Below, piece after piece: positions 15,367-24,518 of a DNA stretch of 64,000 bases (positions are counted from its first letter, which is position 1; each line of letters starts with the position of its first letter). Below the pieces are notes generated by a model. The model made no database searches. It saw nothing but the letters and a program-made list of their open reading frames with translations, and was not told where the DNA came from. Origin of the DNA: Micromonospora terminaliae (GTDB taxonomy: Bacteria; Actinomycetota; Actinomycetes; Mycobacteriales; Micromonosporaceae); the NCBI RefSeq assembly GCF_009671205.1, contig NZ_CP045309.1, positions 1,364,001 to 1,428,000 of the forward strand, read 5' to 3'. Both the position numbers and the translations under genes were made by a program.

Positions 15367-15939
15367 ATGAACACGATGCTGCGGAAGAGCGTGCTGGGTA
15401 TTGCTGGTCTGGCTTTCACCGGTGGCGTCTTCGCCGGTCCGGTCGCCGCCCACGCGGAGCCGGTGCACGACACGAAGCCGGCTGCGGTGGCGGTGCAGGG
15501 TGACAAGCTGATCCCGCACGGTGTGCAGGGCGCGCAGTCGAAGATCGACCTGAACGACGAGCAGCTGGCCAACGCCAAGGCGATCATCGCCGCGACGAAG
15601 AAGGCCGGTCTGCCGGAGCGGGCGGCGGTCATCTCGATCGCCACGTCGCTGCAGGAGTCGAAGCTGGAGAACCTGGGCCACCTTGGCGACAAGAATGACC
15701 ATGACTCGCTGGGCCTGTTCCAGCAGCGCCCGAGCTCGGGTTGGGGTTCGCCGGAGCAGATCACCGACCCCGAGTACGCGACCCTGGCGTTCGAGAAGGG
15801 CCTGAAGCAGGTCGACGGCTGGCAGGACATGCCGCTGACCGAGGCCGCCCAGACCGTGCAGGTCTCGGCCTACCCCGACGCCTACGCCCAGTGGGAGCAG
15901 CAGGCCGCCGACATCGTCAACCAGCACTGGAACAGCTGA
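15367..15939 (+). CDS. secreted lysozyme-like (transglycosylase-fold) protein, copy 1
   Basis: 190 residues. A Sec signal peptide (about 1-30, cleavage after AHA) is followed by a spacer and one domain. The domain has a putative catalytic Glu97 in SLQESKLENL and the block DSLGLFQQRPSSGWG (113-127), seen in actinobacterial lysozyme-superfamily and phage tape-measure muramidase domains. Likely role: cleavage or remodelling of peptidoglycan outside the cell; activity is not proven. Some databases name relatives 'heavy metal transporter', which the sequence does not support. A copy at 20216 is nearly identical and a more distant paralogue lies at 47004. ATG follows GAGGAGC. Confidence 0.75.
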   Translation: MNTMLRKSVLGIAGLAFTGGVFAGPVAAHAEPVHDTKPAAVAVQGDKLIPHGVQGAQSKIDLNDEQLANAKAIIAATKKAGLPERAAVISIATSLQESKLENLGHLGDKNDHDSLGLFQQRPSSGWGSPEQITDPEYATLAFEKGLKQVDGWQDMPLTEAAQTVQVSAYPDAYAQWEQQAADIVNQHWNS

Positions 15940-15952
15940 CACGCACAACGAA

Positions 15953-15992
15953 CCGCTGGCCGGCACCCCGAACCCGGGGTGCCGGCCAGCGG
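15953..15992. terminator. strong intrinsic terminator
   Basis: A perfect 18-bp stem (CCGCTGGCCGGCACCCCG and complement) with a 4-base loop follows the lysozyme-like gene by 13 bases. The same stem follows the second copy. Confidence 0.85.
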
Positions 15993-16080
15993 CGTCAGCA
16001 GGCCCGGCACCGCGGAACAACGGAGCCGGCGGCGTCAGCAGGCCCGGCACCGCGGAACAACGGAGCCGGCGGCGTCAGCA
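15991..16080. repeat. 40-bp tandem repeat, 2.25 copies
   Basis: Units at 15991-16030 and 16031-16070 are identical, with a 10-base third start (GGCGTCAGCA). The last copy overlaps the stop codon of the convergent esterase gene, so slippage here has duplicated that gene's 3' flank. Confidence 0.85.
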
Positions 16081-17433
16081 GGGCGCGTACAGGCGACGCG
16101 TACCCGAGCCGGCGGCCCAGGCGGCCGGGTCGCTGAACCGGCAGCCGAAGTCCGGCGCCGCCACCGCCTTCCGATCGGTGACCGCGTCGCCGGCCGGGCG
16201 CTTGCCGGTGCGTACCCAGGAAACCAGGTCGTCCCAGGCGGCGCCGGCCTCGGCCGGGCTGAACTCGCAGTGCTGCGCGGCCCGGATCGCCCGCTGGACG
16301 ACCAGCCGGCTGCGGCCGTGCCGTGCGACGTCCCGGGCGTAGGCCTGCTCCATGCTGAACGGCACGAAGAGGTCGCCGAGGTCGTGCAGGCCGAGCACCG
16401 GCACGGTGGGCCGGCCGCTGATCCGCGGCACCTCGGTCAGCGTGGGGGACAGCCGCTGCCACACGTTCTCCGGGGCGACCCGCTGCACGGTGGCGTTGAC
16501 GTTCACGGGGCTGTTCGGGGAGTACCGGGTGAGCAGGTTGGTGGCGAGCTGGCCGGGCCGCTGGGCGGGGGAGTCGCCGCCGTCGGTGGTGGTGATGCTG
16601 AACAGGAAGTCCTTCCAGACCGCGAAGGCGGCGTCGGCGCCGGGCCGGGGGCCGCCGGACCGCTCGACGGTGATCGCCCGTAATTGCTTGCCGAGGTCGT
16701 TGGTGGTGTCCGGGCCGCCGGGCTTCAGCTCGGCCAGCCCGAGCGCCCCCTGGATGCGCGGCACCGCGTTGGTCAGGTAGTCGTCCGGCGTCGGATACGC
16801 GCGCACCCCGGCGAGGGCCTGCGCGACCAGGTTGTAGTCGAGGAAGAAGTCGAACAGCTCGTGGTCGCCGAGCACCCCGCACATGGGCAGCGCGCCGTCG
16901 TAGTAGCCCGGGTACTGCTCCAGCGAGCGGCCGATGATGTGCCCGCCCATGGAGACGCCCGCGATGAGCACCCGCTTCGGCCGCTTCACCGTGCCGGCGA
17001 AGAGGTCGGCCAGCGCGCGGGTGCTCAGCACCCCGGAGCGGATGTCGTAGCCGTTGCGGTCGTACGAGGAGGACGCCCAGGCGTACCCCTGTGCCAGCAT
17101 CCGCTGCCGCAGGTCGTAGCCGGGCGGCTCGGGGGCGAGCACGGTGCCCTGGCCGCGGTAGCCGTGCGCCCACATCACGAGGTCGCCGTTCCACTTGGCG
17201 GGGGTCTCGATGAGGTAGCCGGCGTGTGCGTGCACGCCCTGCCGGACGGTGGTGGCGGCGCCGTCGATGACCAGCGGTGCGAGCGGCGGATTGCTGATGG
17301 TGTAGCCGGGCAGCGGCTGGCTGCCGTCGTCGGCCGCGAGGGCGGGCGCGGCGCCGGCGAGGCCGACCATGAGGGTGACGGCCGCGCCGGCGGCGAGCAG
17401 CCGGCGCAGGAGGCGGGTGGATGAGGTCAGCAT
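16075..17433 (-). CDS. secreted alpha/beta-hydrolase (esterase-like)
   Basis: 452 residues. A signal peptide (1-33, ALA motif) is followed by an alpha/beta-hydrolase fold: WAHGYRGQG oxyanion-hole region (88-96), nucleophile Ser161 in GVSMGG, and probable acid and base in LGLHDLGDLFVP and AQHCEF near the C-terminus. A large insertion lies between nucleophile and acid, as in secreted esterases of the tannase/feruloyl or PHB-depolymerase-like groups. Substrate unknown. It is controlled by a consensus promoter flanked by two palindromes (17494-17567), which implies tight repression. Confidence 0.8.
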   Translation of the reverse strand: MLTSSTRLLRRLLAAGAAVTLMVGLAGAAPALAADDGSQPLPGYTISNPPLAPLVIDGAATTVRQGVHAHAGYLIETPAKWNGDLVMWAHGYRGQGTVLAPEPPGYDLRQRMLAQGYAWASSSYDRNGYDIRSGVLSTRALADLFAGTVKRPKRVLIAGVSMGGHIIGRSLEQYPGYYDGALPMCGVLGDHELFDFFLDYNLVAQALAGVRAYPTPDDYLTNAVPRIQGALGLAELKPGGPDTTNDLGKQLRAITVERSGGPRPGADAAFAVWKDFLFSITTTDGGDSPAQRPGQLATNLLTRYSPNSPVNVNATVQRVAPENVWQRLSPTLTEVPRISGRPTVPVLGLHDLGDLFVPFSMEQAYARDVARHGRSRLVVQRAIRAAQHCEFSPAEAGAAWDDLVSWVRTGKRPAGDAVTDRKAVAAPDFGCRFSDPAAWAAGSGTRRLYAPC

Positions 17434-17493
17434 CGGTGCTCCCCCGGGGACGGGTGCCGCCCCGGGACGGGGGCGGCCAGGCGGGACGGATGC

Positions 17494-17567
17494 CTACCGG
17501 CCGGTAGCGCCCTGAACCTAGGCCCGGGCCTCGAAGCCTGTCAATCGCTGACTGACCGAACGGTCAG
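17494..17567 (-). promoter_or_regulatory. esterase promoter with two palindromic operators
   Basis: On the minus strand TTGACA (17539-17544), 18 bases, TAGGTT (17515-17520) form a near-consensus promoter. A perfect 14-bp palindrome CTACCGGCCGGTAG (17494-17507) sits at the expected transcription start. CTGACCG-AA-CGGTCAG (17552-17567) sits just upstream of -35. Both look like TetR-type operators; no TetR gene is in the window. Confidence 0.7.
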
Positions 17568-17597
17568 CGAGGCCCGCCCGGTCCGCCCACAGTGGCC

Positions 17598-19566
<1,969 letters not shown>

Positions 19567-19703
19567 CGACCTCCGGGGTACGCGGACGGCCGGCTCCACC
19601 GGGCTCCGCCCGGCTACCGGCGCCCGACCAGCCGGCCCGGCACACCCAGCCGTCGGCGCCCGGCCGGGCTGAATGTCCGGTTCGCGCCTGCCCGGCCAGG
19701 TGA

Positions 19704-19860
19704 GTGGAACGCTGTGGATGTCTCCGGGGCTCGGATACCTCCATACCGTTCCACTGACCGTTGCGCGCTGGGGTGAGGTGTCCGTTTCGCGCTGTGGCTC
19801 GGGCGTTGAGTGGAACGCGATGGGTGTCTCCGAGGCCCGGATACACCCGTGGTGTTCCAC
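19704..19860. repeat. second palindromic array, two elements
   Basis: Two 51-bp elements at 19704-19754 and 19810-19860 (period 106) have the same GTGGAAC ... GTTCCAC ends and inner tctccg-ggata pattern as the array at 14532-14891. Linkers carry the shared tgtccgtttcgcgctg motif. It lies immediately upstream of the duplicated promoter region. Confidence 0.85.
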
Positions 19861-19921
19861 CGACCGGTGCAGGCTGGGCGGGCTGTCCGTTTCGTGCGGT
19901 GACCGGCGGCACCCTGGCGGC

Positions 19922-20062
19922 GGAATGGCGGGTGGGCGGGGGTCGTTATACCCGGTGCACGGCCGAGGAAGGCGCCCCGCGAGCCGGGGTGGCCGGCCCC
20001 CCGGACCCGCTCGCCGCAGGTGGGTGTGCCGGTCCCGGAATGATGGTGGCCCGCCGGTCGTT
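19922..20062 (+). promoter_or_regulatory. two tandem sigma-R/ECF-type promoters, copy 2
   Basis: GGAAT (19922-19926) with GTT (19945-19947), and GGAAT (20037-20041) with GTT (20060-20062); both spacers are exactly 18. The arrangement matches 15059-15227 although surrounding bases have diverged, so the elements appear to be under selection. Confidence 0.65.
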
Positions 20063-20215
20063 GTACATGGTCCCGGCGCTGCGAAGAGGCCTCAGCCCCG
20101 CGCGCCGATGATCCCCCAAGACTTTCTTGAGCGCCTGACGGTGCTTGCGCACGCCATCCCCCTTTTGCCGACCCCCGTCGGTGTGGGTGTGCGCCAACCC
20201 CCGAGGAGCTTTCTC
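20063..20215 (+). other. conserved 5' leader, copy 2
   Basis: Homologous to 15228-15366, with small indels (an extra tatccccctttt-like stretch) but the same ATCCCCCAAGACTTTCTT and CCAACCCCCGAGGAGCTTTC blocks. It contains the ribosome binding site of the next gene. Confidence 0.5.
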
Positions 20216-20791
20216 ATGAACACGATGCTGCGTAAGAGCGTGCTGGGTATTGCTGGTCTGGCCTTCACCGGTGGGATCTTCGCCGGTCCGGTCGCCGCCC
20301 ACGCCGACGCCCGTCCGGTCGAGGGCAAGCCGGCTGCGGTCGCGGTGCAGGGTGACAAGCTGATCCCGCACGGCGTGCAGGGCGCGCAGTCGAAGATCGA
20401 CCTGAACGACGAGCAGCTGGCCAACGCCAAGGCGATCATCGCCGCGACGAAGAAGGCCGGTCTGCCGGAGCGGGCGGCGGTCATCTCGATCGCCACGAGC
20501 CTGCAGGAGTCGAAGCTGGAGAACCTGGGCCACCTCGGCGACGCCAACGACCATGACTCGCTGGGCCTGTTCCAGCAGCGCCCGTCCAGTGGTTGGGGTT
20601 CGCCGGAGCAGATCACCGACCCCGAGTACGCCACCCTGGCGTTCGAGAAGGGCCTGAAGCAGGTCGACGGCTGGCAGGACATGCCGCTGACCGAGGCCGC
20701 CCAGACCGTGCAGGTCTCGGCCTACCCCGACGCCTACGCGCAGTGGGAGCAGCAGGCCGCCGACATCGTCCACCAGCACTGGAACAGCTGA
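20216..20791 (+). CDS. secreted lysozyme-like protein, copy 2
   Basis: 191 residues and a close duplicate of the protein at 15367. It has the same signal peptide start (MNTMLRKSVLGIAGLAFTGG), putative catalytic Glu and DSLGLFQQRPSSGWG block. Differences cluster just after signal cleavage (ADARPVEGK instead of AEPVHDTK) and in a few residues (DAND for DKND). Promoters, leader and terminator are duplicated with it. Retention of both copies suggests dosage or differential control of a cell-wall lytic function under stress. Catalytic activity is inferred from fold only. Confidence 0.75.
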   Translation: MNTMLRKSVLGIAGLAFTGGIFAGPVAAHADARPVEGKPAAVAVQGDKLIPHGVQGAQSKIDLNDEQLANAKAIIAATKKAGLPERAAVISIATSLQESKLENLGHLGDANDHDSLGLFQQRPSSGWGSPEQITDPEYATLAFEKGLKQVDGWQDMPLTEAAQTVQVSAYPDAYAQWEQQAADIVHQHWNS

Positions 20792-20804
20792 CCAAAGCAA
20801 CGCA

Positions 20805-20845
20805 CCGCTGGCCGGCACCCCGAACACCGGGGTGCCGGCCAGCGG
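20805..20845. terminator. strong intrinsic terminator, copy 2
   Basis: Same perfect 18-bp stem as at 15953-15992, here with a 5-base loop, 13 bases after the stop. Confidence 0.85.
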
Positions 20846-20890
20846 CGTACCCAGGGAAGGCCGCGCGGACGGACGGCGAAGGCCCACGAC

Positions 20891-20964
20891 GGGCTGGGGG
20901 CGAGGGTGACCGGCGCAGGGATCAAGCCTGACCGCCCGGAGCCGGTCACCCTCGCCCCCAGCCC
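20891..20964. repeat. perfect 24-bp inverted repeat
   Basis: 20891-20914 is exactly complementary to 20941-20964, separated by 26 bases. It is longer than a normal terminator. It lies between the lysozyme-like gene's terminator and the pirin promoter. No transposase is near, so a transposon end is unlikely. Confidence 0.85.
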
Positions 20965-21093
20965 CAACCGCGACCAACGATGGCCCGCAGCCCCCAGCCC
21001 CGACCATGCCGGAAGCGCAAACCCCGCAACCACGCCGGAAGCGCAAACCCTCCGAGCAGGCCGAACGCGGTGAGCGCCGCGGAGGCCCGGGCG

Positions 21094-21099
21094 TACAGT
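21094..21099 (+). promoter_or_regulatory. -10 element of a leaderless promoter (pirin)
   Basis: TACAGT, six bases, GTG. This decides the pirin start, which lacks a Shine-Dalgarno. Confidence 0.6.
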
Positions 21100-21105
21100 C
21101 GGGCC

Positions 21106-22077
21106 GTGGACCGTACCGAATCCCTGCCGGCGCAGACCCTCCCACCTGGCCTGGGCTCCACCGACCCCGGCAGCGTGCTGCTCCCCGGGCACGACGTGCC
21201 GTTGGGCCGCTACACCACGGTGCGCCGGCTGCTGCCGCAGCGGCAGCGGCGGCTCGTCGGCGCCTGGTGCTTCGTGGACCATTTCGGACCGGACGACGTG
21301 GCCGAGCGCCCCGGCATGGAGGTGCCGCCGCACCCGCACACCGGGCTGCAGACGGTCACCTGGCTGCTCGACGGGGAGATCCTGCACCGGGACAGCCTGG
21401 GCAACGTCCAGCCGATCCGTCCCGGCCAGCTCAACGTGATGACCTCGGGGCACGGCATCGCCCACTCGGAGCGCTCGCCCCTGGTGCACCCGCCGCTCAT
21501 GCACGGCGTGCAGCTCTGGGTGGCGCTGCCGGACCCGGCCCGGGCCGGCGCGGCCGACTTCGCCCACCACGCCGAGCTGCCCCGCTGGAGCGACGGCGAC
21601 CTGGACGTCACCCTGCTCGTCGGCGAGGTGGGCGGGGAGCGTTCCCCGGCCGTGGTGTACACGCCGCTGGTCGGCGCGCAGCTCGAGGTCCGGGGTCCGG
21701 CGCCGGCCACGCTGCCGCTGCGCCGCGACTTCGAGTACGGGCTACTCGCCATGTCCGGCTCCGCCGAGGTGGACGGGGTGGCCTTCGCCCCCGGTGCGCT
21801 GCTCTACCTGGGCGCCGGCCGGGACGCGCTGACCCTGCGGGCCGCGCCGGGCAGCCGGCTGCTGCTGCTCGGCGGCACCCCGTTCGAGGAGCCGCTGGTG
21901 ATGTGGTGGAACTTCGTGGGCCGCTCGCACGAGGAGGTCGCGGCCGCCCGCGAGGACTGGATGGCGGGCCGGCGGTTCGGGACGGTCGCCGACGACGCTG
22001 CGCCTCCGCTGCCGGCCCCGGCGCTGCCGACCACCCGGCTCAAGGCGCGGGACCGGCACGGCACCACGCTCGGCTGA
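21106..22077 (+). CDS. pirin-family protein
   Basis: 323 residues. N-terminal cupin metal site: PPHPHTGLQTVTWLL (His-x-His) and GHGIAHSE (His, Glu), the four canonical pirin ligands. The second cupin domain is followed by the usual FVGRSHEEVAAAREDW pirin C-terminal motif. Bacterial pirins are Fe(II) proteins, some with quercetinase activity and some binding pyruvate dehydrogenase or regulators; the role here is unknown. Start GTG 21106 is set by the adjacent -10 hexamer. The next gene begins 32 bases downstream. Confidence 0.9.
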   Translation: MDRTESLPAQTLPPGLGSTDPGSVLLPGHDVPLGRYTTVRRLLPQRQRRLVGAWCFVDHFGPDDVAERPGMEVPPHPHTGLQTVTWLLDGEILHRDSLGNVQPIRPGQLNVMTSGHGIAHSERSPLVHPPLMHGVQLWVALPDPARAGAADFAHHAELPRWSDGDLDVTLLVGEVGGERSPAVVYTPLVGAQLEVRGPAPATLPLRRDFEYGLLAMSGSAEVDGVAFAPGALLYLGAGRDALTLRAAPGSRLLLLGGTPFEEPLVMWWNFVGRSHEEVAAAREDWMAGRRFGTVADDAAPPLPAPALPTTRLKARDRHGTTLG

Positions 22078-22109
22078 ATGCCCCGCCCCGCCCCGGGTAG
22101 ACGGCGGGC

Positions 22110-22778
22110 ATGCCCACCACCAGTGCGATTTCCAGTGTCGAGGACAAGAAGCGGCTGGTCCGCCGGCTCGCCGGGGACGGGCGGGGGTTCGCCGAACGGT
22201 ACGGGTTCCGGGTCACGAACAACCCGTCCCAGCTGTTCCAGGTGCTCTACCTGTCCGTTCTGCTCGCCCGCCGGGGCGACTTCCACAAGGCGGTCGACGC
22301 CGCGATTGGGTTGCGGGACGCGGGCTGGGACAGCGCGGCCCGGCTGGCCCGTTCCCTGCACGACGACCGGGTCCGCGTGCTGCGCGAGGCCGGGCAGCGC
22401 GGCGACGTGGCAGCGCTCGCCGCCACCCTCGGTGACCTGGCGCAGAAGGTGGTCGACGCGTACCGCGGCGACCTGCGCCGGCTCCGCAGCGAGGCGCACC
22501 AGGATCCGCCCCGGGAGCGGCGGCTACTGACCGCGTTGCCCGGGGTGGACGACGAGGTGGCCGACCTGTTCCTTCGCGAGGCGCAGGCGGTGTGGCGGGA
22601 GGTGGCGCCGGTGGCCGACCGGCGGGCGCTCGCGGCGGCGCGCCGGCTGGGGCTGGGCCGCTCCGCGGACGACCTGGCCGGGGTGGCCGGCAGCGGTGAG
22701 TCGGAGCGGCTGGCCTGGCTGGTCGGTGCGCTGGCCCGGGTGGACCTGGAGAAGCGGTACGCCGAGCTGTCGGCCTGA
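22110..22778 (+). CDS. helical protein with endonuclease III-like (HhH) signature
   Basis: 222 residues, all-helical. LLTALPGVDDEVADLFLREA resembles the helix-hairpin-helix of HhH-GPD glycosylases (LPGVGxxTA), followed by VADRRALAAARRLGLG like the post-HhH Asp region. I see no catalytic Lys before the HhH and no Cys cluster, so it may be a non-catalytic or highly divergent relative. Start ATG 22110 has TAGACG six bases upstream (near leaderless signature) and no Shine-Dalgarno. It could also be a conserved hypothetical with coincidental HhH. Confidence 0.55.
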   Translation: MPTTSAISSVEDKKRLVRRLAGDGRGFAERYGFRVTNNPSQLFQVLYLSVLLARRGDFHKAVDAAIGLRDAGWDSAARLARSLHDDRVRVLREAGQRGDVAALAATLGDLAQKVVDAYRGDLRRLRSEAHQDPPRERRLLTALPGVDDEVADLFLREAQAVWREVAPVADRRALAAARRLGLGRSADDLAGVAGSGESERLAWLVGALARVDLEKRYAELSA

Positions 22779-22832
22779 CGTGCCGGGCGCCACAATCTCG
22801 CGATACTCACCCGTTCGGCTGATGCCCTGTCG

Positions 22833-22838
22833 TATGAT
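22833..22838 (+). promoter_or_regulatory. possible -10 element in structured intergenic region
   Basis: TATGAT has no good -35. Downstream to 22990 there is no ORF, but CCCGGTTCGGGCG is repeated twice and CCTGTC/GACAGG arms enclose a hairpin. A short structured transcript ending at the 22936-22970 stem is conceivable; evidence is weak. Confidence 0.25.
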
Positions 22839-22935
22839 GATCGTGGCAGCGATGCCCGCCCGGTTCGGGCGAACATCCACCGCCTGTCGGTCGCGACCCG
22901 GTTCGGGCGCGGACCGGCGGGGACAGGTGCTGCGT

Positions 22936-22970
22936 GGCGCCCCAGGTCGCGGTTCGTGACCCGGGGCGCC
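22936..22970. terminator. bidirectional terminator
   Basis: GGCGCCCC pairs with GGGGCGCC, with further inner pairing (AGGTC/GACC) between the convergent HhH-like and DUF1345 genes. Confidence 0.65.
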
Positions 22971-22994
22971 CGCCTGTCTCCGGGGCCTCCGCGC

Positions 22995-23657
22995 TCACTG
23001 GGCGAGGCTGGCGAGCAGGTTCACCGTGGCGGCGATGATGACCGCACCGAACAGGTACGACAGCAGCAGGTGCCGCAGCGCGGTGCGGCGCATCTCCGAG
23101 CTGCACAGGTCGGTGTCGGAGACCTGGAAGGTCGCGCCGACCGTGAAGCCCACGTACGCGAAGTCGGAGAAGCGCGGCGGCTCGTCCTGATGGAAGTTGA
23201 TCCCGCCCGGTTCCCCGGAGTAGTAGAGCCGGGCGTACCGCGTGGTGTAGACGGTGTGCACCACGAACCAGGCGACCACGATGCTCAGCACGCCGAGGGC
23301 GCCGTAGAGGTCCCGGAGCAGTCCGGGCTCAAGGTTGTGCGTGGTGGTCAGCACCATGCCGACCGCGAGCAGGCTGGCCACGCAGGCGGCCAGCAGCAGG
23401 GCGTCCCGGGTGGCCCGGTTGGGGTCCTCCAGCTTCGCCAACCGTGCGGTCCGCTCGGCGTCCAGCCGGGACAGCCGTCCCCACTGCAGTGCCAGCCAGC
23501 TCAGCGCGGCCGCGTCCCACCCGACCAGCGGGGCGAGGGCCGGCCTGAGCATGACGACGGTGGCACCGGCGGCGACGCCGCCGACCAGCGCCATCACCAC
23601 GAGCTGGAGCGCCGCCGGCACGTGTCCGTGGACCCGGCCGGCCGTCCAACGCGGCAC
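22995..23657 (-). CDS. DUF1345 membrane protein
   Basis: 220 residues with five hydrophobic segments. TTRYARLYY followed by RFSDFAYVGFTVGATFQVSD and ALRHLLLSYLFGAVII are diagnostic of DUF1345, an integral-membrane family of unknown function. GTG start at 23657. It lies nine bases downstream of the DUF2795 gene on the same strand and is probably co-transcribed. Confidence 0.85.
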   Translation of the reverse strand: MPRWTAGRVHGHVPAALQLVVMALVGGVAAGATVVMLRPALAPLVGWDAAALSWLALQWGRLSRLDAERTARLAKLEDPNRATRDALLLAACVASLLAVGMVLTTTHNLEPGLLRDLYGALGVLSIVVAWFVVHTVYTTRYARLYYSGEPGGINFHQDEPPRFSDFAYVGFTVGATFQVSDTDLCSSEMRRTALRHLLLSYLFGAVIIAATVNLLASLAQ

Positions 23658-23666
23658 CGAGCGGGG

Positions 23667-23936
23667 TCAGATGCCGCGGAGGTGCTGCGAGACCCGCAGG
23701 TGCCGGTCCCGGGCCTGCGCGGCGCGCTGCGACGGGCCCACCTCGGGGGCGGCGTCGATACCGGCCGAGCGGGCCACCTCGGTGCCGTTGGCGTAGTCCA
23801 CCGGCGGCAGCGCCCGCAGCGCCTTCAAGACCTCCGGCGGCGCGCCCTCCCGTTCGGCCTCCTGGATGACGTCGTCCTTGCCGGCCGGATAGTCCAGCGC
23901 GGACAGGTACTCGAGGACGTCCGTGTAACTCGCCAT
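23667..23936 (-). CDS. DUF2795 domain protein
   Basis: 89 residues. VLEYLSALDYPAGKDDVIQE ... GAPPEVLKALRALP is the DUF2795 repeat (LxxxxYPAxKxxLVxxA ... VxxxLxxLPxxxY), a small helical family of unknown function common in actinobacteria. ATG 23936 follows GAGGAG at slightly long spacing. It is upstream of DUF1345 and divergent from the DUF2267 gene. Confidence 0.85.
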   Translation of the reverse strand: MASYTDVLEYLSALDYPAGKDDVIQEAEREGAPPEVLKALRALPPVDYANGTEVARSAGIDAAPEVGPSQRAAQARDRHLRVSQHLRGI

Positions 23937-24094
23937 GGGTGGGGCTCCTCGCGCCTGTAGTTGCGGTCACGACCGGCGGCGGTTACCCGCCGGGCCGCGG
24001 GTCACGCCCCGGCGCCGGTGGAAAACCGCCACCGTTTCGCGGCCGCCGTGGCGGGTAGCCGCGCGATGCTGGAGCACCGAAGGGGGTACCACCC

Positions 24095-24499
24095 ATGCAC
24101 TACCTCACCTTCGTCGGCCGGGTGGCGCGGCGTACCGGGACGTCGCAGGAGTTGGCGGCGGAGCTGACGCGGGCCACGCTGGCGACCCTCACCGACCGCT
24201 TGACCGGCGGCGAGGTGCTGGATCTCGCCGCGCAGATGCCGAAGCCCCTTCAGGGGTTGCTGAAGCCGGATCCCCGGGCCGAGGCGGCGGACCGCTTCGG
24301 GGCGGCCGAGTTCGTCTCCCGGGTGTCCGTGCGGGCCGGCGTCGACGAGGCGACCGCCCGCAACGGGGTGCGGGCCGTCTTCTGCACCCTGCGCGAGGCG
24401 ATCACCAGTGGGGAGTTCCAGGACGTGGTGGTCCAGCTGCCCCGCGACTTCCGGGACATGGTGGAGCCCGCCCTGGCGCCCGGCGCGACCCGCCGCTGA
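24095..24499 (+). CDS. DUF2267 domain protein
   Basis: 134 residues. FVGRVARRTGTSQELAAELT and TLTDRLTGGEVLDLAAQMPK match DUF2267, an all-helical domain of unknown function. The second half (FVSRVSVRAGVDEATARNGV, then VVVQLPRDF) is an internal second helical repeat. ATG follows AAGGGGG. A second DUF2267-containing protein, fused to a pterin-dehydratase-like domain, lies at 40067. Confidence 0.85.
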   Translation: MHYLTFVGRVARRTGTSQELAAELTRATLATLTDRLTGGEVLDLAAQMPKPLQGLLKPDPRAEAADRFGAAEFVSRVSVRAGVDEATARNGVRAVFCTLREAITSGEFQDVVVQLPRDFRDMVEPALAPGATRR

Positions 24500-24518
24500 C
24501 CCGCCGCGCCCGGTCCCG

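Noticed and set aside
15367..15939. Heavy-metal transporter, a name found on related proteins
   Set aside because: The protein has a signal peptide and one lysozyme-like domain, with no membrane segments or metal motifs.
20891..20964. Insertion-sequence terminal repeats
   Set aside because: The arms are separated by only 26 bases and no transposase or target duplication is present.
22840..22930. tRNA gene suggested by repeated GGTTCGGGC
   Set aside because: No acceptor stem, anticodon arm or CCA-compatible 3' end could be folded around it.
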